Assembly: GCA_015232855.1 (NCBI GenBank)
Contig: JADFYW010000003.1
Span: 1-64,000, forward strand
Reading direction: 5' to 3'
DNA: 64,000 nt
Source: Fibrobacteria bacterium
GTDB lineage: Bacteria > Fibrobacterota > Fibrobacteria > UBA11236 > JADFYW01
A program made the translations under genes and the position numbers. Of this stretch, positions 1 through 7,982 are shown in pieces (within the stretch, counting starts at the first letter, position 1; each line of letters opens with the position of its first letter). The notes under the pieces were generated by a model. That model made no database searches and was not told where the DNA came from. It saw nothing but the letters and a program-made list of their open reading frames with translations.

Positions 1-2
1 AT

Positions 3-1430
3 GTTTTTGCTAAAAATGACAAACTCATTAATCAATGGGTTTTTGTAGTAAATTCCAATCTGATAGAGAAATATTTTGACTATTGTAGAAACTCTCCTTT
101 TACCAATGAAATTATTAATAGCACGATTGTTTTATCTGGCGACGTGGTAACAGCGGTTCAGAAAATCACCTTATTAGACAAAGGTGTTTTTCTGGTTGTG
201 GATCCCGATACGCCGCAATTAGCGGTCAGAGAAAAAATAAATTGGCTCATTGCCCAGAAATATCGTTCAATTACTCATAGTATGCTGGTGACCCGGTTGA
301 ATTCAGAATTCAAAAATCACCAGCAACATGTGAAAAGTCAAAGTAATCTTTTACAAATGGCTGTACATGATTTACGCTCTCCACTTTCAGCCATGATTTG
401 CTATTCTGAGCTATTGATGGATGGCTTCCTTAATGATATTAAAGAAAAGGGCATTAATCCCATTAATATCATCCATCAAAACTGTCAATTCCTCATTGAT
501 ATGGTTAATGACCTTCTGGATTTGGCCCAGTTGGAAGCAGGAAAAAAGAAGCTTAAATTATTACGAACGAACTTGGTTACGATCATTAAAAAAGTGATCC
601 GTTCTCTCGATGGCCTTACCAGAGCGAAACATATTGTAATAATAACAGATTTTGAAAATATTCCGGATTTTTTTGCTGACACCCAAAAAATGGAACGAGT
701 AGTCATTAATCTTCTTGGGAATGCGATTAAGTTTACAAAATCGAATGGAACCATCCACATTAAATGTTCCAAAAAGGGGAATTTCATTTCCCTGGCTATT
801 CAAGATACCGGCCCGGGCATATCTAAAAAAGATATCAATAAAATTTTTGAAAAATTCAATATGGGTAATGGGAGTAAAATTTCAGGTAAAGGACATGGGC
901 TTGGTCTCGCTATAACGCGCTCGTTTGTTGAATTACATGGTGGTAGTATTTTTGTTGAATCAGAAAGGCACAAGGGGTCCACCTTTGTGGTGCATTTACC
1001 CATTGAAAAACGATTAGAATCTCATAATGTTTATGCTGAAAAACGAAATTTAATTTTTGATATTGCACAAGATATTAAAGGTTTAGAGTCCCTTAATAAG
1101 CTTGCTAATGCTCCTGTAAGTTATTTTACTTCAGACAGGGATTTAATGAGGGAACTGCCAGATGTAGGAGTATCTTGTTTTATTATTAATGAATCATTTG
1201 AGTTTGGTTCCTTAAGCAGACGTTTTTTCTCTATTATTTTACAGGGTCGTATGAGCCATATACCCTGTGTTGTGCTCATCCCATCGCAGCTTACTTCGGA
1301 AGAAAGTGAAATGTTTAAATATTTAAATATTTTTTTTCTTAAAAAGCCGATAACTATATTAAAACTTAAATCTGAAATAACCAAAATGCTTGAAAAAGAG
1401 AGGCGAAAAGAACTCGCTATACAGTTGTAA
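3..1430 (+). CDS. Sensor histidine kinase with degenerate C-terminal receiver-like domain (5' end outside window)
   Basis: This is a cytoplasmic-looking two-component kinase. The frame is open without a stop back to base 3, so the gene starts outside the window; the GTG at 144 is only the first in-window candidate. Counting from that GTG, the HisKA box carries the phospho-acceptor His in HDLRSP (about residue 75), the N box is NLLGNAIKFT (about 189-198), and the G boxes are DTGPGIS (about 221) and GHGLGLAI (about 250). After the ATPase domain, residues about 300-428 resemble a receiver fold. The terminal KKP motif is present, but the expected phospho-acceptor Asp is absent (strand 3 reads FIINESF). 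The stop overlaps the ATG of the next gene by one base (taATG), which suggests translational coupling. The kinase call is firm. The signal and partner are unknown. Confidence 0.9.
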   Translation, partial: VFAKNDKLINQWVFVVNSNLIEKYFDYCRNSPFTNEIINSTIVLSGDVVTAVQKITLLDKGVFLVVDPDTPQLAVREKINWLIAQKYRSITHSMLVTRLNSEFKNHQQHVKSQSNLLQMAVHDLRSPLSAMICYSELLMDGFLNDIKEKGINPINIIHQNCQFLIDMVNDLLDLAQLEAGKKKLKLLRTNLVTIIKKVIRSLDGLTRAKHIVIITDFENIPDFFADTQKMERVVINLLGNAIKFTKSNGTIHIKCSKKGNFISLAIQDTGPGISKKDINKIFEKFNMGNGSKISGKGHGLGLAITRSFVELHGGSIFVESERHKGSTFVVHLPIEKRLESHNVYAEKRNLIFDIAQDIKGLESLNKLANAPVSYFTSDRDLMRELPDVGVSCFIINESFEFGSLSRRFFSIILQGRMSHIPCVVLIPSQLTSEESEMFKYLNIFFLKKPITILKLKSEITKMLEKERRKELAIQL

Positions 1431-2749
1431 TGATAAAATTTAATAGAAATTCATTATCCTATAAAACCACACTTATCTATATCGTGATGGGTGTAATAAT
1501 AATCTCGATTTTTAACTTCATTATTTGGGAAAATCAGTCTGATCTCATCATTGAAAATCAGAAATTAGTAGTGGAATCGATATCTCAAAAGCTACAGAAA
1601 CTGGTACGCAGCCATTCCCAGGAACTAAGTTATGATAAAGACATTAATGTATATGAAAAAATGGCAAAAGAAGCTGTTAATAAGGGAATCATACAAACTG
1701 TTGTCTATTCTGAAGGTGGAACCGTTATCTATAAACAACAGGGCGAAACCCTAAAACAAGACTATAGTGACATTGAATTGGTTCTCATAAACAGATGTAT
1801 TGTCAGATACGAAATCGAGAATAAGCAATTTTTACACCGAACAGATGTTTCCCGCAGTGTATTGGTACTTTATATTCCTTCTCCGTTGCCAGGGAGTTCT
1901 GAACTGGTAGTTACTAAGTTTACCTTACCCCTATTTGAATTGGCAAAAAAACGTGATGAAGTTCTTCTTATTTGTTTTATAGTAGCACTTGTGGTTGCAG
2001 CGCTCCAGTTGCTAATGGCATTGTTCCTGAGCAGAATAATTATTTCGCCTATTACTAAACTGGTGCAAATGACGAAAAAGGTTTCTCAAGGTGATTTGAC
2101 ACAGCATATCACTTTGAAACAAGAGGATGAGATCGGTATATTGGCAAATGCTTACAATGATATGGTGGTGAATCTTGACAAAATGCAAAAAGAGGCAAAG
2201 GGTGCCAACCCCCTGTCTGGTTTACCAGGAAATCTTGCTATTATGCGGAATATTGATGATCGGTTAAAAGTAAAGGCCGAAACAGCGATCATATACGGGG
2301 ATTTGGATAATTTTAAAGCCTATAATGATACCTATGGACTGAATAAAGGGGATGAAGCCATTTTACATTGCCGGGATGTTTTTTTGACGGGGGCCAAAGA
2401 AGACGGTGATCCATCCACTTTTGTTGGGCATGAAGGTGGAGATGATTTTGTAATTGTCACGTCGTTTGCTACCTGGGAAAATTTATGTAAAAAAATTATT
2501 GCGGAATTTGATAAGGGAGTACCCCGCTTTTACAGCGAGGAGCATGTCAGACAAGGGTTTATTGATGCCAAGGACCGACAGGGGAACGCTGTTCGTTATC
2601 CACTCATGAGTCTCTCTCTTGCAGTTGTGAGTAATCATTTCAGATCAGCAGAAGATCATCGTATCTTAATAGCGTGGGCTGGTGAAATGAAAAAAGTGGT
2701 TAAAAAAATGCCGGGGAGTGCATACGCTATTGATAAAAGGCGGTGTTAA
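1430..2749 (+). CDS. Membrane HAMP-GGDEF protein (putative diguanylate cyclase)
   Basis: This predicted inner-membrane protein of 439 residues probably makes cyclic di-GMP. A first membrane helix lies near residues 12-32, followed by an extracytoplasmic sensor region, a second helix near 180-203, a HAMP linker (about 203-255, ending in QEDEIGILANAYNDM), and a GGDEF domain. The GGDEF domain opens with NPLSGLPGN, has DLDNFKAYND for metal and substrate binding, and carries the signature as HEGGDDF. GGDDF in place of GGDEF is seen in a known LPGN-type subfamily, so activity is plausible but not assured. No inhibitory-site RxxD is obvious. The gene begins inside the stop of the upstream kinase, so the two probably work in one signalling unit. 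Confidence 0.88.
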   Translation: MIKFNRNSLSYKTTLIYIVMGVIIISIFNFIIWENQSDLIIENQKLVVESISQKLQKLVRSHSQELSYDKDINVYEKMAKEAVNKGIIQTVVYSEGGTVIYKQQGETLKQDYSDIELVLINRCIVRYEIENKQFLHRTDVSRSVLVLYIPSPLPGSSELVVTKFTLPLFELAKKRDEVLLICFIVALVVAALQLLMALFLSRIIISPITKLVQMTKKVSQGDLTQHITLKQEDEIGILANAYNDMVVNLDKMQKEAKGANPLSGLPGNLAIMRNIDDRLKVKAETAIIYGDLDNFKAYNDTYGLNKGDEAILHCRDVFLTGAKEDGDPSTFVGHEGGDDFVIVTSFATWENLCKKIIAEFDKGVPRFYSEEHVRQGFIDAKDRQGNAVRYPLMSLSLAVVSNHFRSAEDHRILIAWAGEMKKVVKKMPGSAYAIDKRRC

Positions 2750-2750
2750 T

Positions 2751-4496
2751 ATGCCTAAACGTTTGCATACATTTCTTGGAGAGTTCTTTTATACATTGAA
2801 TCCCATCCTTTTAGTGGTTGTTTTTGTGCTTTTCAGTGCTTATATCAATAATGTGATTATTAAATTCAGGCTTGCGGAATTTGACAATGCACTTACCACC
2901 ATTTCCAACAAAGAAAATACTGGCCATACTATCGATATGTTATCCCGGTTTAAACTTATTAGAGAACGTATTGAAAAACCTGAGGAAACAAGCGAGAAAT
3001 TAAAAAAAGAAATTAAGTTTCGCTCTTTGTCACAAAACAAACTTTTTGACCAGCAGCCCGTACAGTTTACTCGTTCTGATAAAGTGGCAATCAAAGTGAT
3101 TTCAGGAATCAGATCTCTTTTAGGCAAAGAAAAGATAAATATTAATCAGAAACACAATGATACTGAAGAACTGGAAGAAGCATATTTTTATGAAAAGAAC
3201 CGTCGTTATGACAATGCAAAAAATATTTATGAAAAAATATTGATGAAAAAGGACTTGCCCACTAATTTGCGGTCTACTCTTTTACTTCACCTCGGTTTTT
3301 GTAAGGCAACTTTGGGTCAGTATGCACCGGCCCAGAAAAACCTGACGGATATAAAACAGGTAAAGGAATTCCAGGGCAGTTATAACTGGAAGGTCGCTCA
3401 CAAATTATCTAATGAGATTGCTGAACTTGAAAAAGAATTTATTAAACTCCAGCTTAAGCCTGAAAAAACAAAATCTGCTCAGGGTAAACAGATGTATCTT
3501 CTTGGCAACTACAAACAAGCAATAAGCATATTATCAAGTGAAATAAATACGGCCCCCATTTCAGTAACAAAAAAAGCGGAGAGTTATTATCTGTTGGGAA
3601 GAGCAAATGAAGATTTGGGTGAAGAATCTGAGGCGGTCGCCCAGTATAAAAAAATAATCCAGGCCGCTCCCAAGTCTGAGTGGGCTAAAAAAGCCAATAG
3701 AAGATTATACGTTCTGGGCAAATTTTATACAAAGAATGAGGAACTCAGTAAAATTGCTGCTGAGAATAGTAAATATTATGGCGATACCTCTCTGATCAAA
3801 GATTTGGAAGTGTATGAAAAAATTGTAGCCAAGTCTAAAAAGATGGCTAGTGATACCAGTAAATCACCATTAGCTTCTTACGTAAAGAAAAACATCGATA
3901 CCCTTACATCTACGGATACGAGTAAATCAGATTCTTTGAGTACTCCTGAGTCCTTTTCCGCTTTGTCGGTTACTTCTGATTCATTGTCTCAGAAAAAACG
4001 GGTTGAACATGCTAAAAAGACCGATCCTAAAGTGAAAAAAATTATGAATATGCTCGAAGAGCTTCGTATACCTCAATCAACAGATAACGATGAGCCAGAA
4101 GAAGAGCAGTTATTATCTGTAGTGGGAGAAAGAACGAACGAAGAACTACAAAAAAAAGAAAGTATTATCTCGGATCCCATTAGGACAAAAGATGTGTTTT
4201 CAGTAATAAATGCCAGGAGTGGCGAACTCAAATACTGTTTTAAAAAGTGGAAAAGAAAAGGTGTAATTGTAGGTGGTAGGCTTACTCTAAAAATTAACAT
4301 TTCTGCTGCGGGAAATATTGTCTCTGCTGAAATTATTAAAAAAGATAAAGGTGTTGAGCATGATGCCTTTGAAACCGAATTGTTAAATAAGATAAAAAAA
4401 TGGAAATTTAGACCTGTTGAAGCTAAAGACCCCGAAATTTCAATTACCTTTCCTGTCACTTTTTTATCAAGAGACATAAGGAACGTGAATAAATAA
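2751..4496 (+). CDS. Membrane-anchored TPR protein with AgmX/PglI (TonB-like) C-terminal domain
   Basis: This protein of 581 residues has one N-terminal membrane helix (about 17-38). Tetratricopeptide-like helical repeats run through about 130-330, for example around YYLLGRANEDLGEESEAV. A charged, low-complexity linker rich in Ser, Lys and Asp follows, and then a C-terminal domain from about 475 onward with KINISAAGNIVSAEI and KKWKFRPV. The last part matches the AgmX/PglI C-terminal family, a TonB-C-like fold common in myxobacteria and Fibrobacter. I chose the ATG at 2751, one base after the upstream stop and behind AAGGCGG, over the ATG at 2718 inside the previous gene. The role is unknown. 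Such proteins usually act in envelope-spanning or motility complexes. Confidence 0.75.
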   Translation: MPKRLHTFLGEFFYTLNPILLVVVFVLFSAYINNVIIKFRLAEFDNALTTISNKENTGHTIDMLSRFKLIRERIEKPEETSEKLKKEIKFRSLSQNKLFDQQPVQFTRSDKVAIKVISGIRSLLGKEKININQKHNDTEELEEAYFYEKNRRYDNAKNIYEKILMKKDLPTNLRSTLLLHLGFCKATLGQYAPAQKNLTDIKQVKEFQGSYNWKVAHKLSNEIAELEKEFIKLQLKPEKTKSAQGKQMYLLGNYKQAISILSSEINTAPISVTKKAESYYLLGRANEDLGEESEAVAQYKKIIQAAPKSEWAKKANRRLYVLGKFYTKNEELSKIAAENSKYYGDTSLIKDLEVYEKIVAKSKKMASDTSKSPLASYVKKNIDTLTSTDTSKSDSLSTPESFSALSVTSDSLSQKKRVEHAKKTDPKVKKIMNMLEELRIPQSTDNDEPEEEQLLSVVGERTNEELQKKESIISDPIRTKDVFSVINARSGELKYCFKKWKRKGVIVGGRLTLKINISAAGNIVSAEIIKKDKGVEHDAFETELLNKIKKWKFRPVEAKDPEISITFPVTFLSRDIRNVNK

Positions 4497-4682
4497 TTCT
4501 TCCCAGGGTGGATGGGATTTTCAAGTAATGAAATTGAAAAAAATTAATAAATTCTTACAAATCATCCAGATAGGTGTGTTAATTTGGATGAGTTGGCTAC
4601 TGTGGAAGGGTGTGGGATTTTTATTCCAGACATTCTGATTCTTTATACAATTATTTTTTTTCTTTTAGTGTACAAAAAAAGC

Positions 4683-4710
4683 TTGACAATAGCTGTTCTC
4701 AGAATATATT
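4683..4710 (+). promoter_or_regulatory. Near-consensus sigma-70 promoter
   Basis: TTGACA (4683-4688) and TATATT (4705-4710) are separated by 16 bp. Transcription would start near 4717, just upstream of the small acidic gene at 4745. This argues against the longer reading frame that begins at 4610, which would lie upstream of the promoter. Confidence 0.72.
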
Positions 4711-4744
4711 TGGCAATATCTGCACATTTAAAAGGACTGATATA

Positions 4745-4957
4745 GTGATAAATAGTGAAGAATGGCAAACAGGAAGACGTCCCAAAAGCGACGACTTTGA
4801 TGATTTGGACCCTAATCACGATGGTTTTGAGGGTGAAGGTTCGTTTGACTCATACGAAGAAGAAGAAGAAAATGAGGAGATAAACCTCGATAATCCGGAT
4901 TTCCAAAAAGGGGAAATGTGGAATGATTATGCAGATGACCTTGATTTTGAGGAATAA
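4745..4957 (+). CDS. Small acidic hypothetical protein
   Basis: This 70-residue protein is strongly acidic, with runs such as SYEEEEENEEINLD, and has no membrane segment or Cys. I do not recognise the family. The frame is open further upstream to 4610, but I chose the GTG at 4745. It has AAAGGAC about 7 bases upstream and sits directly behind a TTGACA-16-TATATT promoter at 4683-4710. Translation from 4610 would also begin with an unlikely, Phe- and Ser-rich stretch. The lytic transglycosylase gene starts 21 bases downstream and probably shares the transcript. Charge and size would suit a small regulatory or chaperone-like protein, but this is not supported further. Confidence 0.55.
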   Translation: MINSEEWQTGRRPKSDDFDDLDPNHDGFEGEGSFDSYEEEEENEEINLDNPDFQKGEMWNDYADDLDFEE

Positions 4958-4978
4958 TCTATAAAGGTCACTACTCTT

Positions 4979-6955
4979 TTGCGCTTCACATTTTTACCAG
5001 GCTCTCTATTTTGCCTGATTATATCTTTTGTTTTAATTCAGTGCGCTGGCTCTGATTCGCAGCCTAAGATAGGTAACACTGCTATACCTATTTCCGATTT
5101 GGAAAATAACAAAATTTTTTTATCAGAAATTGATGAATTTGTTGAAGTGGGAAAAAGCTTTCTTCAGGATTCTTTATGGTTTGAAGCTCAAATAAGTTTT
5201 GACAGTGCGCTTTCGTATCTTACCCAAGTTGAGGCTCTGGACTCTCTTGATTCTCTTTCATATGTGATGCTCCAAAAATATCGGGAAGAGATTTATAGTA
5301 TGTTAATCCGGGCTATTTCGCATTCTTCGCACTTACAGATTGCGTATACATGGACCCAGCTGTGGGATCAGGAAATCGAAAAGGTTAGTGATTCCAAAAT
5401 AGATTCCATCAAGGAACTTTCAACTGGTTTTCAGATACAAACATTTGGTTTACCCATTACGCCTCCACTTAATTCACGCATACTTTCCGCTATGGCAGTG
5501 TTAACCGGCCCGGGTCGCCCATACTTTCAGAAATGGCTAAACCGAAAAGGTAAATATCAGCCCATCATTGAAAAAAAACTTCGCGCTAATGGATTGCCAA
5601 AGGAACTTATTTATTTGGCAATGGTGGAGAGTGGTTTTAGTCCCTGGGCCTGGTCTCAAGCTCAGGCTTGTGGTATCTGGCAGTTTATCAGTGAAACGGG
5701 AAAGAGGTATGGATTGGAGATAAACTGGTGGATTGATGAACGCCGTGATCCTGAGAAGGCAACAGACGCTGCAATACAATATCTAAAAAAATTATTTCAA
5801 TATTTTGGAAATTGGAATATGGCTATGGCTGGATATAACTGTGGTGAAGGGCGTATTTGGAGACAACTCAAAAAAGATAGTACACTCTCTTTCTGGGATA
5901 TGGAATTACCAAAAGAAACTATGAAATATGTTCCAAAAATTCTGGCGGCCATGATTATTGGTGAAAATCCAAAACAGTTTGGATTTACTATTGTGCCGGA
6001 AGAGCCTGTTCCTTATGATACGATAACGGTCCAACATTGTCTTTCTCTTTCAACGATTGCCAAAATGTTAAAAGTTGATGACATGGATGTTAAACACTTG
6101 AATCCGGAATTAAGGCGCTGGTGTACTCCTCCTGAAACCAAATCATATGTATTGAAGATTCCTCTGCATACCCGGGGATTATTTGTAAAAAAATATGCAG
6201 TGATGGATAAAAACAATTTAATCAGCTGGCACAGGCATAAAGTCTCTTCTGGAGAAACACTCGGTCATTTGGCTGAACGTTATGGTGTTCCAGTGCGGGC
6301 CATCAAACATACCAATAATCTTCGAGGAAATCTTATTCGAATTGGTCAGTCTTTAATAATTCCCATACCCTCATCAAAAAACACCTCATTTTCAAATATC
6401 ACAAATCCTCAACCTGTCAATCGTCCAAGACGTACTTCCCCCTCGACGCCTCTGAACTATACCGTAAAAAGTGGAGACAACCTATTTGATATTGCCCGAA
6501 AATATGGTACGTCAGTCACTGGTATTATGCAATTAAATGGGCTGAGTTATAAATCTATTATCCGTCCTGGTCAGAAGCTCAAGCTTCTTCCCTCAAAAAA
6601 ATCCGGCACCGTAACTGCAACTTCAGCAGCTGATGAATCTGCAGACAATTTTCGTTCCTACAAGGTGCGAAAAGGAGATAACCTGATAGGTATCAGTAAT
6701 AAACTTGGTGTTACAGTGACCCAATTGAAAAAGTGGAACAGGTTAAAGGGAAGTAGGATAAAGGCCGGACAAATATTACGGTATAAAGTTTCTGGTTCTT
6801 CTTTATCCTCACGAGTGGTTTATTACATTGTTAAAAAAAATGATAACTTATGGGATATTTCCAGGAAGTTTAAAACAAGTGTAGAGAGTATTAAACAATT
6901 AAATAATCATCTTCCAAAGCTATTGAAACCCGGTATGAAAATCAGGGTAAAATAA
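4979..6955 (+). CDS. MltD-like lytic transglycosylase lipoprotein with four LysM repeats
   Basis: This protein of 658 residues cuts glycan strands of peptidoglycan. It starts at TTG with AAAGG about 12 bases upstream, and the N-terminus is a lipoprotein signal (hydrophobic stretch, then LIQC as the lipobox near residue 22). The Slt catalytic domain covers about 200-320. It has the catalytic Glu in MVESGF (residue 217), then ACGIWQFI and AMAGYNCGEGRI, as in the MltD/Slt70 family. Four LysM modules follow (about residues 420, 492, 560 and 617 to the end), each with a G-(D/E)-x-L or N-D-N-L core; these bind peptidoglycan. Four LysM repeats is more than the two in E. coli MltD. It is probably anchored to the outer membrane. 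Confidence 0.93.
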   Translation: MRFTFLPGSLFCLIISFVLIQCAGSDSQPKIGNTAIPISDLENNKIFLSEIDEFVEVGKSFLQDSLWFEAQISFDSALSYLTQVEALDSLDSLSYVMLQKYREEIYSMLIRAISHSSHLQIAYTWTQLWDQEIEKVSDSKIDSIKELSTGFQIQTFGLPITPPLNSRILSAMAVLTGPGRPYFQKWLNRKGKYQPIIEKKLRANGLPKELIYLAMVESGFSPWAWSQAQACGIWQFISETGKRYGLEINWWIDERRDPEKATDAAIQYLKKLFQYFGNWNMAMAGYNCGEGRIWRQLKKDSTLSFWDMELPKETMKYVPKILAAMIIGENPKQFGFTIVPEEPVPYDTITVQHCLSLSTIAKMLKVDDMDVKHLNPELRRWCTPPETKSYVLKIPLHTRGLFVKKYAVMDKNNLISWHRHKVSSGETLGHLAERYGVPVRAIKHTNNLRGNLIRIGQSLIIPIPSSKNTSFSNITNPQPVNRPRRTSPSTPLNYTVKSGDNLFDIARKYGTSVTGIMQLNGLSYKSIIRPGQKLKLLPSKKSGTVTATSAADESADNFRSYKVRKGDNLIGISNKLGVTVTQLKKWNRLKGSRIKAGQILRYKVSGSSLSSRVVYYIVKKNDNLWDISRKFKTSVESIKQLNNHLPKLLKPGMKIRVK

Positions 6956-6991
6956 TTGTCTAACAACCTTCTCTAAATAAAAGGAGCTGCG

Positions 6992-7912
6992 ATGAGTCGT
7001 TTTTTAAAGTGGGTAACGATTCTGGGAATAATATCCTTTATTTGCATTGTTATTTGTTTTAGTTCCTTTTTTCATATGGTATCAGGTTTGACAGGTGAGA
7101 ATTTTGCCTTTCAATATGCTGAAAAACGAAAACATTTGGTGGTTTTAAAAATTGAGGGTCCAATTTTGGAAGCTGATGTTTTTTTAAAGCATCTGGGGTA
7201 TATAAAAGAGAATACCAGTTGTCAGGGAGTGCTGGTACGACTGAATTCCCCAGGAGGAGCAGTGGGGGCCTCCCAGGAAATCTTTCAGGCGTTACGAGAC
7301 CTTCGTTCAGAATCATTTAATGTGGTAGTGAGTATGGGTAATACAGCGGCTTCCGGGGCTTATTATATCGCTCTGGGAGGGGATAGGATATTTGCCAGCA
7401 GGGGTACTATTACCGGAAGTATAGGGGTGATAGCCAGGTTTCCGGAGGCGGTACAGCTCTTTAAAAAGCTGGGGGTTTCCATGAATGTGGTATCTAGCGG
7501 AAAATTGAAAGATGCAGGAAGTATGTTTAAAAAGGCTACCCGGGAAGAGAAGGCATATCTTCAGGCAGTGGTTGATGATACCTATAGCCAGTTTATGGAG
7601 GATATTTTAGCCAACCGGGCTCTATCCCGGGAAGATTTAGAACCATTGGCTGATGGACGAGTATTAACCGGACGGCAGGCACAAAGTGCCGGACTGATCG
7701 ATACTCTGGGGGGCTTGCGAGAAGCAAAGCTCTATTTAGCTGAATTGGCGGGTATTGAAGGTACTCCTCTTTTTGTTGAGGCACAGGGGCAGAAAACCTG
7801 GATAGATCGTCTGTCCAGTAAAACAGATGTTGGTCATGAAGCTCTTTTAAGTCATATTAATAAAATAACCAGTGCAGGCTTATTTTATCTATGGCCATTA
7901 GGTGTCTTTTAA
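6992..7912 (+). CDS. sppA: Signal peptide peptidase SppA, short form
   Basis: This membrane-bound serine protease of 306 residues degrades cleaved signal peptides. It has one N-terminal membrane helix (about 8-30). The fold is ClpP/crotonase-like: RLNSPGGAVGAS forms the oxyanion region, Ser121 in NTAASGAYY is the nucleophile and Lys171 in SGKLKDAG is the general base. The Ser-Lys spacing of 50 equals that of the Bacillus-type single-domain SppA. A strong AAGGAG lies 7 bases before the ATG. It follows the LysM transglycosylase by 36 bases and may share its transcript. Confidence 0.93.
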   Translation: MSRFLKWVTILGIISFICIVICFSSFFHMVSGLTGENFAFQYAEKRKHLVVLKIEGPILEADVFLKHLGYIKENTSCQGVLVRLNSPGGAVGASQEIFQALRDLRSESFNVVVSMGNTAASGAYYIALGGDRIFASRGTITGSIGVIARFPEAVQLFKKLGVSMNVVSSGKLKDAGSMFKKATREEKAYLQAVVDDTYSQFMEDILANRALSREDLEPLADGRVLTGRQAQSAGLIDTLGGLREAKLYLAELAGIEGTPLFVEAQGQKTWIDRLSSKTDVGHEALLSHINKITSAGLFYLWPLGVF

Positions 7913-7926
7913 TTATTGAAAATGGT

Positions 7927-7947
7927 ATGCTGAAGATAAGCATTTTT
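7927..7947 (+). terminator. Weak hairpin with T run after sppA
   Basis: ATGCT (7927-7931) and AGCAT (7939-7943) form a 5-bp stem followed by a short T run. The stem is short and contains few G-C pairs, so it may only attenuate transcription between sppA and the C25 peptidase gene. Confidence 0.3.
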
Positions 7948-7982
7948 GTAAACTATTTTTAAAAGGGAAGGTGCCGATTTTC

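Noticed and set aside
1-48. Short frame starting with the ATG at base 1
   Set aside because: It stops at 46-48, and a longer open frame in another phase continues into the kinase, so it is a shadow.
4610-4744. N-terminal extension of the small acidic protein from 4610
   Set aside because: It lies upstream of a strong promoter (4683-4710), lacks a ribosome site and reads unlike coding sequence. The GTG at 4745 fits better.
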